DNA from: Chelatococcus sp. HY11
Lineage (GTDB): Bacteria > Pseudomonadota > Alphaproteobacteria > Rhizobiales > Beijerinckiaceae
Direction: 5' to 3'
Length of the DNA: 64,000 nucleotides
Assembly (NCBI RefSeq): GCF_018398335.1
Contig: NZ_JAHBRX010000001.1
Location: 3,092,001 to 3,156,000 of the forward strand
Below the pieces are notes generated by a model. The model was not told where the DNA came from and made no database searches. It saw only the letters and a program-made list of their open reading frames with translations. This document shows, in pieces, positions 1 through 7,898 of this stretch. Numbering within the stretch: the stretch's first letter is position 1; every line of letters begins with the position of its first letter. The position numbers and the translations under genes are program-made.

Positions 1-306
1 ATGTTCCATGATGAACTCGATATGCGCGAAGAATGCCGCTTCCAGTGCGTCAATCGGAGAGGACGTCGCGGACGTGGCCTTGTCGATGCGCGCCAGAAGG
101 CGCTCCGCTACCCACTCCATAACCGCCTGAAGAATGGCGTCCTTCGATGGGAAGTGCCTGAACAGGGCGCCTTGTGTCACACCCATGCGCTGCGCGATCG
201 CTCCGGTCGTAATGTCCGCAGGGTTTTGTTCGGCCGCCAGATCGATGACGGTCTCGACGGTCACCCTGCGTCGTTCCGGAGCTGAGAGGTTGGTCGAGCG
301 CGGCAT
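1..306 (-). CDS. TetR/AcrR family regulator, N-terminal part (cut by window edge)
   Basis: This leftward gene runs off the left edge of the window. The visible 102 residues hold the whole TetR DNA-binding domain: a helix-turn-helix around residues 30-55 with the core TQGALFRHFPSKDAIL, then the start of the ligand-binding part. The ATG at 306 sits 16 nt from a perfect AT-rich palindrome, a good autoregulatory operator. By eye it is about three-quarters identical to the TetR protein at 55535-56143, whose operator is nearly the same. That paralogue leads an ABC efflux operon, so this one may also control an efflux operon lying outside the window to the left. The ligand is unknown. Confidence 0.88.
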   Translation of the reverse strand, partial: MPRSTNLSAPERRRVTVETVIDLAAEQNPADITTGAIAQRMGVTQGALFRHFPSKDAILQAVMEWVAERLLARIDKATSATSSPIDALEAAFFAHIEFIMEH

Positions 307-320
307 CAGCGGTTACCCCA

Positions 321-344
321 AAGATAGTAATTAATTACTATCTT
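321..344. promoter_or_regulatory. Perfect 24-bp palindromic operator of the TetR gene
   Basis: The core GATAGTAATTAATTACTATC (323-342) is flanked by matching AA/TT, which makes a 24-bp perfect palindrome. It lies just upstream of the leftward tetR start. Closely related palindromes occur before the tetR genes at 55535 and 63955, which supports an operator role. Confidence 0.8.
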
Positions 345-384
345 ACAATTTGGACCATTTTTCAAGAGGCTATGCAAGCGCCGA

Positions 385-3300
385 TCATTTCAGCGCCACA
401 TAGATCGCCGGAATGACGAGCACCGTGAGAAGCGTCGAGGAGACGAGACCGAACAGCAGCGCGATGGCGAGCCCCTGGAAAATCGGGTCGGTCAGGATCA
501 CGCCCGCGCCGATCATCGCGGCGAGCGCGGTCAGCAGGATCGGCTTGAAGCGGACGGAGCCGGCCTCAAGCAGTACATCGACCATTGGCCTGCCCTGCCC
601 CCCGGAATGGCGGATGAAATCCACCAGCAGGATCGAATTGCGCACGATGATGCCGGCAAGCGCGATAAACCCGATCATCGAGGTCGCGGTGAACGGCGCC
701 GCGAACAGCCAATGCCCGAGCATGATGCCGATGAAGGTGAGCGGGATCGGCGTCAGGATGACCAGTGGAAGCTTGAACGAGCCGAACTGCGCGACCACAA
801 GGATATAGATGCCGAGGATCGCCACCATAAACGCCGCGCCCATGTCGCGGAAGGTGACCCATGTCACTTCCCACTCTCCATCCCACAGCAGGGTCGGGCG
901 GGTTTCGTCATCGGGCTGGCCGTGCAGCGCGATCACCGGCTTCGGAACATTGCCCCAATCCGCCTTGGAAATCGCATCGTTGACGGCGAGCATGCCGTAG
1001 ATCGGCGCCTCGTAGGCACCGGCAAGCTCGGCCATGACCATCTCCGCCGCTCGGCCATTGTGCCGGAACACAGGATACGATGCCGGCTGCTCGGAGACCG
1101 ACACGACGTCGCCGAGTTCGACGACACCCCGGCCGCCGGGCAGCGCGTTGGCCGGAACGGGCGTGGTGAGCGCGCGTTCGTCAATGACCTTCTCACCCTT
1201 CGGCAGGGCGATGCGGATCGGGATCGGCTGACGGCCACCGCCGCGATGCGAATAGCCGACCGTGGTGCCGCCATGGAGATAACGCAACGTGTCATAGACG
1301 TCGGACTGCTCGACCCGATAATATTCGAGATTGTCTTGATCGATCGCGACGCGCATGCGCTGCGGCTGATTGTGGTAGCTGTCGTCGACGTCGACAATGA
1401 AGGGCACGCTCTTGAAGGCCTCGCGCACTTTTCCGGCGACGGCACGACGCGTCTCGGCGTCCGGTCCGTATATCTCAGCCAGCAGCGTCCCCAGCACAGG
1501 CGGGCCAGGCGGCGGTTCCACCACTTTCGCTACTGTGCCCTGCGGCAACGCAAGGCCCTCGATGCGCTTGCGAATATCAAGAGCGATCGCATGGCTCGCA
1601 CGGCCGCGCACGCCTTTGGGTAGAAGATTGACGACAATGTCGCCCTGCTGCGGTTCTGCGCGCAGGTAGTAGTGCCGCACCAGTCCGTTGAAGTCGAAGG
1701 GCGACGCTGTTCCGGCATAGGTCTGGAAGGATACGATCTCCGGCATGTCGCCCAGCCGCTCCACCATTTGCTGCAATGTCCGGTCCGTATCCTCGACCGA
1801 AGAGCCCTTGGGCAGGTCGACGATTACTTGAAGGTTGGTCTTGTTGTCGAAGGGCAGCAGCTTGACCGTGACGTGCTTGGTGTAGAGAAGGCCAAGCGAC
1901 GCGATCGTGGCCATGCCGACGACCAGGAGGAACGCCCAGGCCCGGGCGCGGCTCCGCAGGACAGGCCGCGCGACCATCGCGTAGATTCTGCCGAGACGCC
2001 CTCCATCGGCCGCCGCATGAGCGTGTCCGCCCACTGCCTCCTTCCGGCCGAGCTTCATCATCAGCCAGGGCGTAAGGATCACCGCGACGAAGAAAGAGAA
2101 CAGCATCGCTGCCGAAGCGTTCGCCGGGATCGGGCTCATATAGGGTCCCATCATCCCCGACACGAACAACATCGGAAGGAGCGCAGCTACGACGGTCAGC
2201 GTGGCCACGATGGTCGGGTTGCCGACCTCGGCAACGGCGTCGACAGCGGCCGCGCTGCGCGATCGGCCGTCCTGCATGGCCCAGTGGCGGGCGATGTTCT
2301 CGATGACGACGATGGCGTCGTCGACCAGGATGCCGATCGAAAAGATCAGGGCGAACAGGCTGACACGGTTCAGCGTATAGCCCATGAGCCAGGACGCGAA
2401 GAGCGTGAGCAGGATGGTGATCGGAATGACGACCGCGACCACCATCGCCTCGCGCAAGCCGATGGCAATGGCGACCAGGAGGACGATCGAGACGGTTGCG
2501 AGCCCAAGATGGAACAGAAGCTCGTTCGCCTTCTCGTTGGCGGTCTCGCCGTAATCGCGCGTGACCGTCATCTCGACATCCTTCGGAAAGATCTGGCCGC
2601 GGGTCTGCTCCAGACGCTTTACGATATCGTCGGCAATGACCACGGCATTGGTGCCTGGCCTCTTGGCGATCGCAAGAGAAACCGCCGGAACCCTTTGCAG
2701 CCCATCTGCTGTCGAACGGACATCAGTGACACGGGCCTCCGCCGGCGAGGTGGCAAGGACCGTTTTTGCGACATCGCGCACATAGACGGGCCTGCCGTCG
2801 CGCGCGGTGAGAAGGATGTTGCCAATTTCGGAGAGCTCCTGCAGCGTCTGCCCGGCAACAATCGCGCGCTGCTGGCCGCCTTCGCGCACCGTGCCGACGC
2901 GGAAGGAACGGTTTGCCCCCTCGATCTTGGCGGCGAGTTGCTGAAGGGTGATGCCATAGAGCGAGAGCTTTTCCGGATCTGGCTCGACTTCGAACTGCTC
3001 GGGCTGCTCGCCAACGATATAGGTGAGGCCGATATCAGGCAGCTTGGCGACCTCGACCTGCAGCTCGCGCGCCAGCCTTGTCAGCCCGTTGGCGGTCCAG
3101 TGCCCGGCGCTCCCTTGTGTTGGCCGCAGCGTAACGACGACGATCGCCACATCGTCGATCCCGCGTCCTACGATCAGCGGATCGGGAATGCCGACGGGGA
3201 TGCGGTCCATGTTCGCCCGGACCTTCTCATGCACCCGCAGGATCGCGGCATCGGCATTGGTGCCGACCTTGAACCGCGCCGTGACGAGCGCACCATCATC

Positions 3301-3585
3301 CTCGGTCTGGGAATAGACGTGTTCGACGCCGTCGATCGCTTTGACGATGGTCTCGAGCGGTTCGGTTACGAGCTTGACCGCATCCTCGGTCTTCAAGCCG
3401 TTCGCCTGTACGCGGATATCGACCATCGGCACCGAGATCTGCGGCTCCTCCTCGCGCGGCAACGATACCAGTGCAACCAGCCCCAGGACGAAGGCGGCCA
3501 GCAAGAAGAGCGGCGTTAGCGGCGAGCCAATGAAGGCACGGGTCAAGCCACCGGCCAGACCGAGAGCAAGTCTTGGCGGCGTCAT
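385..3585 (-). CDS. RND efflux transporter permease (AcrB/HAE1-like)
   Basis: A 1066-residue inner-membrane RND pump, the usual length for the family. It has an N-terminal transmembrane helix near residues 22-42, two large periplasmic loops, and a TM4 carrying the proton-relay pair D422-D423 in GILVDDAIVVIEN. In TM10 the position matching AcrB Lys940 is Arg982 (GIIVRNSILLVDFI), a difference from AcrB. Its start overlaps the stop of the membrane fusion gene in an ATGA, so the two are translationally coupled. The same-strand neighbours upstream are a sulfide:quinone oxidoreductase and a DUF2892 protein. The substrate may therefore be a sulfur compound or a related toxicant, but this is inference. 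No outer-membrane factor is linked, so a chromosomal TolC-type protein would be needed. Confidence 0.93.
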   Translation of the reverse strand: MTPPRLALGLAGGLTRAFIGSPLTPLFLLAAFVLGLVALVSLPREEEPQISVPMVDIRVQANGLKTEDAVKLVTEPLETIVKAIDGVEHVYSQTEDDGALVTARFKVGTNADAAILRVHEKVRANMDRIPVGIPDPLIVGRGIDDVAIVVVTLRPTQGSAGHWTANGLTRLARELQVEVAKLPDIGLTYIVGEQPEQFEVEPDPEKLSLYGITLQQLAAKIEGANRSFRVGTVREGGQQRAIVAGQTLQELSEIGNILLTARDGRPVYVRDVAKTVLATSPAEARVTDVRSTADGLQRVPAVSLAIAKRPGTNAVVIADDIVKRLEQTRGQIFPKDVEMTVTRDYGETANEKANELLFHLGLATVSIVLLVAIAIGLREAMVVAVVIPITILLTLFASWLMGYTLNRVSLFALIFSIGILVDDAIVVIENIARHWAMQDGRSRSAAAVDAVAEVGNPTIVATLTVVAALLPMLFVSGMMGPYMSPIPANASAAMLFSFFVAVILTPWLMMKLGRKEAVGGHAHAAADGGRLGRIYAMVARPVLRSRARAWAFLLVVGMATIASLGLLYTKHVTVKLLPFDNKTNLQVIVDLPKGSSVEDTDRTLQQMVERLGDMPEIVSFQTYAGTASPFDFNGLVRHYYLRAEPQQGDIVVNLLPKGVRGRASHAIALDIRKRIEGLALPQGTVAKVVEPPPGPPVLGTLLAEIYGPDAETRRAVAGKVREAFKSVPFIVDVDDSYHNQPQRMRVAIDQDNLEYYRVEQSDVYDTLRYLHGGTTVGYSHRGGGRQPIPIRIALPKGEKVIDERALTTPVPANALPGGRGVVELGDVVSVSEQPASYPVFRHNGRAAEMVMAELAGAYEAPIYGMLAVNDAISKADWGNVPKPVIALHGQPDDETRPTLLWDGEWEVTWVTFRDMGAAFMVAILGIYILVVAQFGSFKLPLVILTPIPLTFIGIMLGHWLFAAPFTATSMIGFIALAGIIVRNSILLVDFIRHSGGQGRPMVDVLLEAGSVRFKPILLTALAAMIGAGVILTDPIFQGLAIALLFGLVSSTLLTVLVIPAIYVALK

Positions 3586-4595
3586 GGCAGCACGATCCGA
3601 TCGCCGTCATGAAGGCCGGTGAGGATTTCGATGCGGGGCTGGCCGTCATCTTCGAAGCGCTCGCCGATGATGACGGCCACATCGATCGCGCCCCCTATTC
3701 CAGCGACACGTACATAGTCGATCCCATGCAGCGTCCGCACCGCTTCCGGCGGCACAGCAAGCACGGAGCGTTTGCCGACCGGGATGGATACGAGGGTCCT
3801 CTCATTGACGAAGTAATCGCCGATGCCGGCGACCTCGACATCGGCGGTGACACGTCCATCGACGATTTCCGGATAGACCTTGACGATTCGACCCGGAAGC
3901 CTCGTTTCGGATTGATCCGGCGACCGTTTCAGGCCGCGCTCGCCGACTGTGACATTTGCTCCCTGCACGATATCGGCCGCATGGCGCTCCGGCAGAGAAA
4001 GACGCAGATAGTAGGGGCCAGGAGCAATGCGCGCGATTTCCTCGCCCGGCAGGACGACCGAGCCGAGCGTCACCGGCACGGTCAGGACACGGCCTGTGGC
4101 GGGCGCGACAACAGTGCCTTCCCGAGTGCTTTGCTCGATAACGGTCTTGTCGGCCCGAGCCGCCACGACCTGATTGGTCGCCACCTCGAACTGCATTCTG
4201 GCCTGATCGAGACTGGCTTGCGTACCGGCGCCGCTTGCCCTCAATTGCTGCGCCCGCTCGAGCTGCAGTTTGGTATTGTCGAGTTGAGAACTGAGAGCAT
4301 CGATTTTGGCTTGGGCGGCGTCGAGCTGGAGCGAGAGCTTGTCATCGACGATGACGGCGATGGCGTCGCCTTCCTTGACCTCATCCCCCTGGCTGACGCG
4401 CAGTTCGCGCACCGAGCCGCCGGTGCGAACCCGCGCCGGCAGCACGATACGGCTTTCAACCTGCCCGAACACGGCCTTCATGTTCGGAACAGTCGTCGTT
4501 TTCACGATGAAGTCGGCAGCGTATGCGCCATGGCTCGTCAAAGCCACGATCAGGGCGAGCATTGCCGCTCGAGGGTAAGGGATCGGTCGATACAT
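3582..4595 (-). CDS. RND periplasmic adaptor (membrane fusion) subunit
   Basis: A 337-residue HlyD/AcrA-type adaptor that would bridge the RND permease to an outer-membrane channel. The ATG at 4595 was chosen because it starts a clear signal peptide (MYRPIPYPRAAMLALIVALTS, cleaved after GAYA); the longer open frame upstream is not protein-like. A lipoyl/barrel-sandwich half appears near residues 40-75, then a coiled coil rich in Ala, Gln and Leu (about 75-135), then the second lipoyl half with GTVVAPATGRVLTV, and beta-barrel domains. Its last codon overlaps the permease start. It lacks the Cys of a lipoprotein signal, so it is probably periplasmic and anchored only through partners. Confidence 0.92.
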   Translation of the reverse strand: MYRPIPYPRAAMLALIVALTSHGAYAADFIVKTTTVPNMKAVFGQVESRIVLPARVRTGGSVRELRVSQGDEVKEGDAIAVIVDDKLSLQLDAAQAKIDALSSQLDNTKLQLERAQQLRASGAGTQASLDQARMQFEVATNQVVAARADKTVIEQSTREGTVVAPATGRVLTVPVTLGSVVLPGEEIARIAPGPYYLRLSLPERHAADIVQGANVTVGERGLKRSPDQSETRLPGRIVKVYPEIVDGRVTADVEVAGIGDYFVNERTLVSIPVGKRSVLAVPPEAVRTLHGIDYVRVAGIGGAIDVAVIIGERFEDDGQPRIEILTGLHDGDRIVLP

Positions 4596-4660
4596 GAAGG
4601 GATTGCTTCCAAAGAAGACCGGCGCTCCACGCGACGGTGGCAAACAGGAATACTTGACTG

Positions 4661-4864
4661 CTATTTGAACGCGATGCCTGCCGGGCAGCCGAGCTTCCTG
4701 AACAGGATCGCCGCCGGGCAAAACCCGGTGATCGACGATTGGATCAGATTGAAGCCGACGAAGACGTTCAGCAGATACCACCAGGGCGAGACATAAAAGC
4801 CGAGCGCCAGGGACAACAGAACCATGAACCCCGCGAACATCAGCACGGCGCGATCGATCGTCAT
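4661..4864 (-). CDS. DUF2892 / YgaP-like small membrane protein
   Basis: A 67-residue protein with two hydrophobic segments (about 5-25 and 28-48) and the motif GFCPAAILFRKLGCPAG, the signature of the YgaP transmembrane domain (DUF2892). In E. coli YgaP this domain is fused to a rhodanese; here it stands alone. It lies 36 nt downstream of the sulfide:quinone oxidoreductase gene and 65 nt upstream of the RND adaptor, on the same strand. Stand-alone DUF2892 proteins are often found beside sulfide-oxidation genes; the biochemical role is not settled. The two cysteines at 49 and 60 may matter in persulfide handling, which is inference. Confidence 0.85.
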   Translation of the reverse strand: MTIDRAVLMFAGFMVLLSLALGFYVSPWWYLLNVFVGFNLIQSSITGFCPAAILFRKLGCPAGIAFK

Positions 4865-4900
4865 TTTGAATACTCCTATGTTGAGAACTCAGGTTGGAAA

Positions 4901-6193
4901 TTACTCGGTAGTCTCGATGCGGATGTCCTTCAGCTTCCCAACGCCAAGCATGTTGAGCACGAGATTTTCGTAGAACGTCTCAGCCTTGCCCTGCCGCACC
5001 TTGAGCAGGAAGTATTTCTCAAAGCCGATCTTGGCGGCATGGACCCATTTGCCGCGTGACGCCCAGTTCACGTTGCGCGGGGGAATTTGCGGCTGCGCGA
5101 CGAAGGCAATGCCATCATCGCCAAAATCGGCGAGACAGACCGCGTTCCAGGTCGCGACGGCCCTGGGCTCCTCCCCCTTCAGCAGCGCGGCAATATTTTC
5201 GGCCGTCGCTGTCACCATGGATTCGATCATGAAGCCGGTCTTCGGCACGCCGACCGCGAGCGGGCTCTTGCCGACCGGCGGAATGGCAACGCAGACCCCG
5301 ATGCCGAAGACATTCGGGAAAGCCGGATTGCGCTGGTGCTTGTCTATGAGGACGAAACCGCGCGGATTGGTCAGCCCTTCTATACCAGCGATCGCCGGCA
5401 CACCGCGGAAGGCCGGCAGCATCATCGAGAAGGCGAAGGGCAGCTCATGAGTTGTCTTGACGGTGCCATCGTCGTGGACCTCTTCGGCGATCAGCTTGCC
5501 AGGCTCGACCGTCGTCGTCCGGGCATTGGTGATCCACTTGATGTGACGTTCGCGCAAGGCGCTTTCGAGCAGCCCCTTGGTGTCGCCAACGCCATCAAGC
5601 CCGAGATGGCCGATATAGGGCTCGGGCGTGACGAAGGTTATCGGAACCTGATCCCGCACCCGCGCATTGCGCAGCGCCGTGTCGAGGATGAAGGCATACT
5701 CGTAGGCCGGACCGTAGCAGGAGGCGCCTTGCACAGCTCCAACGACGATGGGACCGGGCCGTTTCACCAGTGCGTCGAATGCGGTCTTCGCTTGGGTCGC
5801 ATGGCCGATCTGGCAGATGGATTGGGTATGAGCATCGGGGCCCAGGCCCGGCACCTCATCGAAGGCAAGGGCGGGGCCGGTAGCAATGATCAGGAAGTCA
5901 TAATCGAGAAGGGAGCCGTCATTGAGTTCGACGCGGTTTTGCGCGGGCTGGACCCGACGTGCTCCCTCGGGCCTGAGTGCGATTCCATGCTGCTTCAGAA
6001 CGGGAACGAGATCGACGGTTATGTCCTGCGGCTGCCGCCAGCCAACCGCGACCCAGGGATTGGAAGGAACGAAGGAATAGCTGGAGCCGAGATTGACGAC
6101 AGTCAGACGATCGTCACGCCGGAGCTTGCGTTTCATCTCATAGGCCATGATGATTCCACCGAGGCCTGCGCCGAGAATGACAATATGAGTCAT
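4901..6193 (-). CDS. sqr: Sulfide:quinone oxidoreductase-type flavoprotein
   Basis: A 430-residue FAD-dependent oxidoreductase that would oxidise sulfide at the inner face of the membrane, passing electrons to quinone and forming persulfide or polysulfide. The N-terminal dinucleotide fold is GAGLGG at residues 8-13, and a second FAD contact is IIATGPA near 102-108. Cysteines at 127, 159 and 353 match the spacing of the three catalytic cysteines (128, 160, 356) of the Acidithiobacillus enzyme, which favours a true SQR over a generic NADH dehydrogenase. A C-terminal amphipathic stretch (about 385-418) would bind the membrane. It is divergent from an SqrR/BigR-type regulator and heads a DUF2892-RND operon. 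The exact SQR subtype is not assigned. Confidence 0.87.
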   Translation of the reverse strand: MTHIVILGAGLGGIIMAYEMKRKLRRDDRLTVVNLGSSYSFVPSNPWVAVGWRQPQDITVDLVPVLKQHGIALRPEGARRVQPAQNRVELNDGSLLDYDFLIIATGPALAFDEVPGLGPDAHTQSICQIGHATQAKTAFDALVKRPGPIVVGAVQGASCYGPAYEYAFILDTALRNARVRDQVPITFVTPEPYIGHLGLDGVGDTKGLLESALRERHIKWITNARTTTVEPGKLIAEEVHDDGTVKTTHELPFAFSMMLPAFRGVPAIAGIEGLTNPRGFVLIDKHQRNPAFPNVFGIGVCVAIPPVGKSPLAVGVPKTGFMIESMVTATAENIAALLKGEEPRAVATWNAVCLADFGDDGIAFVAQPQIPPRNVNWASRGKWVHAAKIGFEKYFLLKVRQGKAETFYENLVLNMLGVGKLKDIRIETTE

Positions 6194-6291
6194 GGCTTTC
6201 GCTCCGCTGTTTCTATGATCGGTCTGCCCATTTCTGGTTGCCGGAGACCATTCAATTCAGACGCTTCCAAGCTTTATGGCTTGCATCTAAC

Positions 6292-6314
6292 ATTCAAAGG
6301 TTTTAAATTCAAGG
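6292..6314. promoter_or_regulatory. Possible operator: direct repeats before the ArsR gene
   Basis: ATTCAAAGG (6292-6300) and ATTCAAGG (6307-6314) repeat 15 bp apart in an AT-rich stretch of the divergent sqr/arsR intergenic region. They lie on one face of the helix just ahead of the regulator start. This is a plausible site for the ArsR repressor, but no perfect dyad is present. Confidence 0.3.
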
Positions 6315-6316
6315 AT

Positions 6317-6697
6317 ATGAATGTAGAAGAAATGATACCGGCCGCCGAAAAGGCCGCCGAATTGATGCGCAGTCTGTCGCACCCCCAGCGGCTGCTCGTT
6401 CTGTGTGCGCTGGTCGATGGTGAACGATCGGTCGCCGAACTGCGGCAAGGACTGGCAATCGAACAAGTGCCGATGTCGCAACAACTTATGCGGTTGAGAG
6501 CGGACGGGCTGGTCGAGGCGCGGCGCGAGGGAACGACTGTCTATTACTCGATTGTCCGACCGGAGATCCTGACTGTCGTGCAGGCTTTGCACGACGCGTT
6601 CTGCCCACCAGGCAGCGGCAAACAGCCGCGAAGCGGTCCGGCGAATGGAGGAAATGATGATGGAGCAGCGAAGCAAGCGAACGGCAACCCAGCTTGA
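6317..6697 (+). CDS. ArsR-family persulfide-sensing repressor (SqrR/BigR type)
   Basis: A 126-residue winged-helix repressor of the ArsR/SmtB family. The HTH is around residues 38-62 (SVAELRQGLAIEQVPMSQQL) and the wing carries EGTTVYYSI. Cys30 in LLVLC and Cys96 in LHDAFC are 66 residues apart, the same spacing as the redox pair Cys41/Cys107 of Rhodobacter SqrR. In SqrR and BigR these cysteines form a tetrasulfide or disulfide link under persulfide stress and release DNA. Divergence from a sulfide:quinone oxidoreductase gene fits that role. The ATG at 6317 fits the family N-terminus, although AAGG lies very close to it. The last 40 nt overlap the second ArsR gene. Confidence 0.88.
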   Translation: MNVEEMIPAAEKAAELMRSLSHPQRLLVLCALVDGERSVAELRQGLAIEQVPMSQQLMRLRADGLVEARREGTTVYYSIVRPEILTVVQALHDAFCPPGSGKQPRSGPANGGNDDGAAKQANGNPA

Positions 6698-7052
6698 GCC
6701 CGGCAATTCCGGTTTGCCGGATCAACCATCCTTCTTTCCAGAGCTTCAACGCATTTGCGTTGCGTTGATGAGGAAGGACGAAGCCGCAGCTTTCTTGAAA
6801 CTACTCGCAAACGACAAGCGCTTGCTCATTCTTCACTACTTGCTGACCGGTGGAGAGCATTCGGTAGAAGAAATCGGGATAGGTCTCGATATCAGGCAAC
6901 CATCGCTCTCGCAGCATCTGGCGAAACTTCGTAACGCAGGATTTGTTCGCACGCGCCGCGATGGACGGCACATCCTTTACAGTATTTCGGACCATCCCTC
7001 GATCATGCGCTCGTTGAATGGCATCGATCGATTGCTGCAACAGAAATGCTGA
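6657..7052 (+). CDS. Second ArsR-family regulator, lacking the persulfide cysteine pair
   Basis: A 131-residue winged-helix regulator that overlaps the 3' end of the SqrR-type gene. Its first ATG at 6645 precedes a GGAGG, so the ATG at 6657 (or 6660) is the likely start. The HTH is SVEEIGIGLDIRQPSLSQHL and the wing RDGRHILYSIS. At the position of Cys30 in the upstream paralogue this protein has His in LLILHYL, and its only late cysteine is the C-terminal residue. It probably senses something other than persulfide, or acts as a heterodimer partner. Both readings are inference. Cotranscription with the first regulator is very likely from the overlap. Confidence 0.82.
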   Translation: MMEQRSKRTATQLEPGNSGLPDQPSFFPELQRICVALMRKDEAAAFLKLLANDKRLLILHYLLTGGEHSVEEIGIGLDIRQPSLSQHLAKLRNAGFVRTRRDGRHILYSISDHPSIMRSLNGIDRLLQQKC

Positions 7053-7071
7053 TAACGGCTGCTTTTGAATT

Positions 7072-7266
7072 GGCTTCGGCTATGCGCCGCCCGACCCCAC
7101 ACCAGAAATCTTGCGCGAACTCATGGCCCGGGAGCTTTCGCGTTTTGGTGAACTGATACGCCGGGCAGGCCTGTCTCGGGTTCCAACCACCAACCTATCG
7201 CGCCAGACCGTAGGGATAGGAGGCCGCGCGCTGTACATCAACCTGCCCGGCAAGCCGGCGGCCTAG
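7072..7266 (+). pseudogene. Remnant of a MoaB/Mog-type molybdopterin adenylyltransferase
   Basis: An open stretch of 64 codons without a usable start reads GFGYAPPDPTPEILRELMAR and ends GGRALYINLPGKPAA-stop. This matches the C-terminal part of MoaB/MogA proteins: the D-x-TPE segment, a glycine-rich loop and the LPG-x-P ending. The N-terminal two-thirds is missing. It sits beside moeA and the nar genes, so it is probably the leftover of a molybdenum cofactor gene that was once part of this locus or arrived with it. It is on the opposite strand from the nar operon. Confidence 0.65.
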
Positions 7267-7311
7267 ATTTATACTTTGCCCTGTGTCCTGGTCTTTCCAG
7301 CCGTATTTTTA

Positions 7312-7881
7312 TTACCGGGAGCTGATCGGCGCCGAACGCATCGAACTCTCCAACTGATTGAACTCGTTCTTCGAGCCTATCCCTGTCAGGATGGCGAAGC
7401 ACCAGTCCACGATCAGTGCCGCATCTGGTGCCAACTCCTGCGCCATTCCCCCGGCAAATTCTAAGAAGGCTGGCAGGTTCAGACCGTTTACACCTACGAG
7501 TACCGGAAGACCGCGTTCGAGAGCGTCCGCGATCGTACCGGTCAAACCCTTGCCCTCCGCTTCCTGCTTGCCGAATTTGTTGACCACCAGCATCTCGGCA
7601 TCGTCCAGAGCGTTCGAAACCCACAGCACCGATTGCTCCAACACACCGGCATCCAGTCGGCAGCCCCGCGCGTGGGCACCGCGGTCAACGCTGATGCGCA
7701 CCACCGGACCGTCGGGTAGCAACCGCAGATCCATGTCGCACCGAGGGCGATCACTTCGGTCGATATTGGTCTGTACGGTGCCCGCCAGGGCCACGCCATG
7801 CGCTTCAAGCCGGTCGACGACGTCGGCCAGAAGAAGGTCGATCCGACCGCGACCCCGCATGGTTACATAGCCAAGCTTCAT
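7312..7881 (-). CDS. DUF2478 protein (molybdenum-locus associated)
   Basis: A 189-residue protein with the DUF2478 pattern: an N-terminal GYVTMRGRGRIDLLLADVVDRL strand and loop, the segment MDLRLLPDGPVVRIS (about 50-65), then CRLDAGVLEQS and LVVNKFGKQEAEGKGL (about 98-115). The NKFGK-x-E-x-EG motif is the family hallmark. Such proteins are usually encoded next to molybdate transport or molybdoenzyme genes and resemble P-loop folds, but no function is proven. It is the last gene of the leftward nar operon, 17 nt after moeA. A role in molybdenum cofactor supply is inferred from context only. Confidence 0.8.
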   Translation of the reverse strand: MKLGYVTMRGRGRIDLLLADVVDRLEAHGVALAGTVQTNIDRSDRPRCDMDLRLLPDGPVVRISVDRGAHARGCRLDAGVLEQSVLWVSNALDDAEMLVVNKFGKQEAEGKGLTGTIADALERGLPVLVGVNGLNLPAFLEFAGGMAQELAPDAALIVDWCFAILTGIGSKNEFNQLESSMRSAPISSR

Positions 7882-7898
7882 CGCGTTCTCCCTCGGGT

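Noticed and set aside
1672-3519. Rightward frame of 615 codons opposite the RND permease
   Set aside because: The permease is certain from its motifs; the opposite frame has no protein-like pattern.
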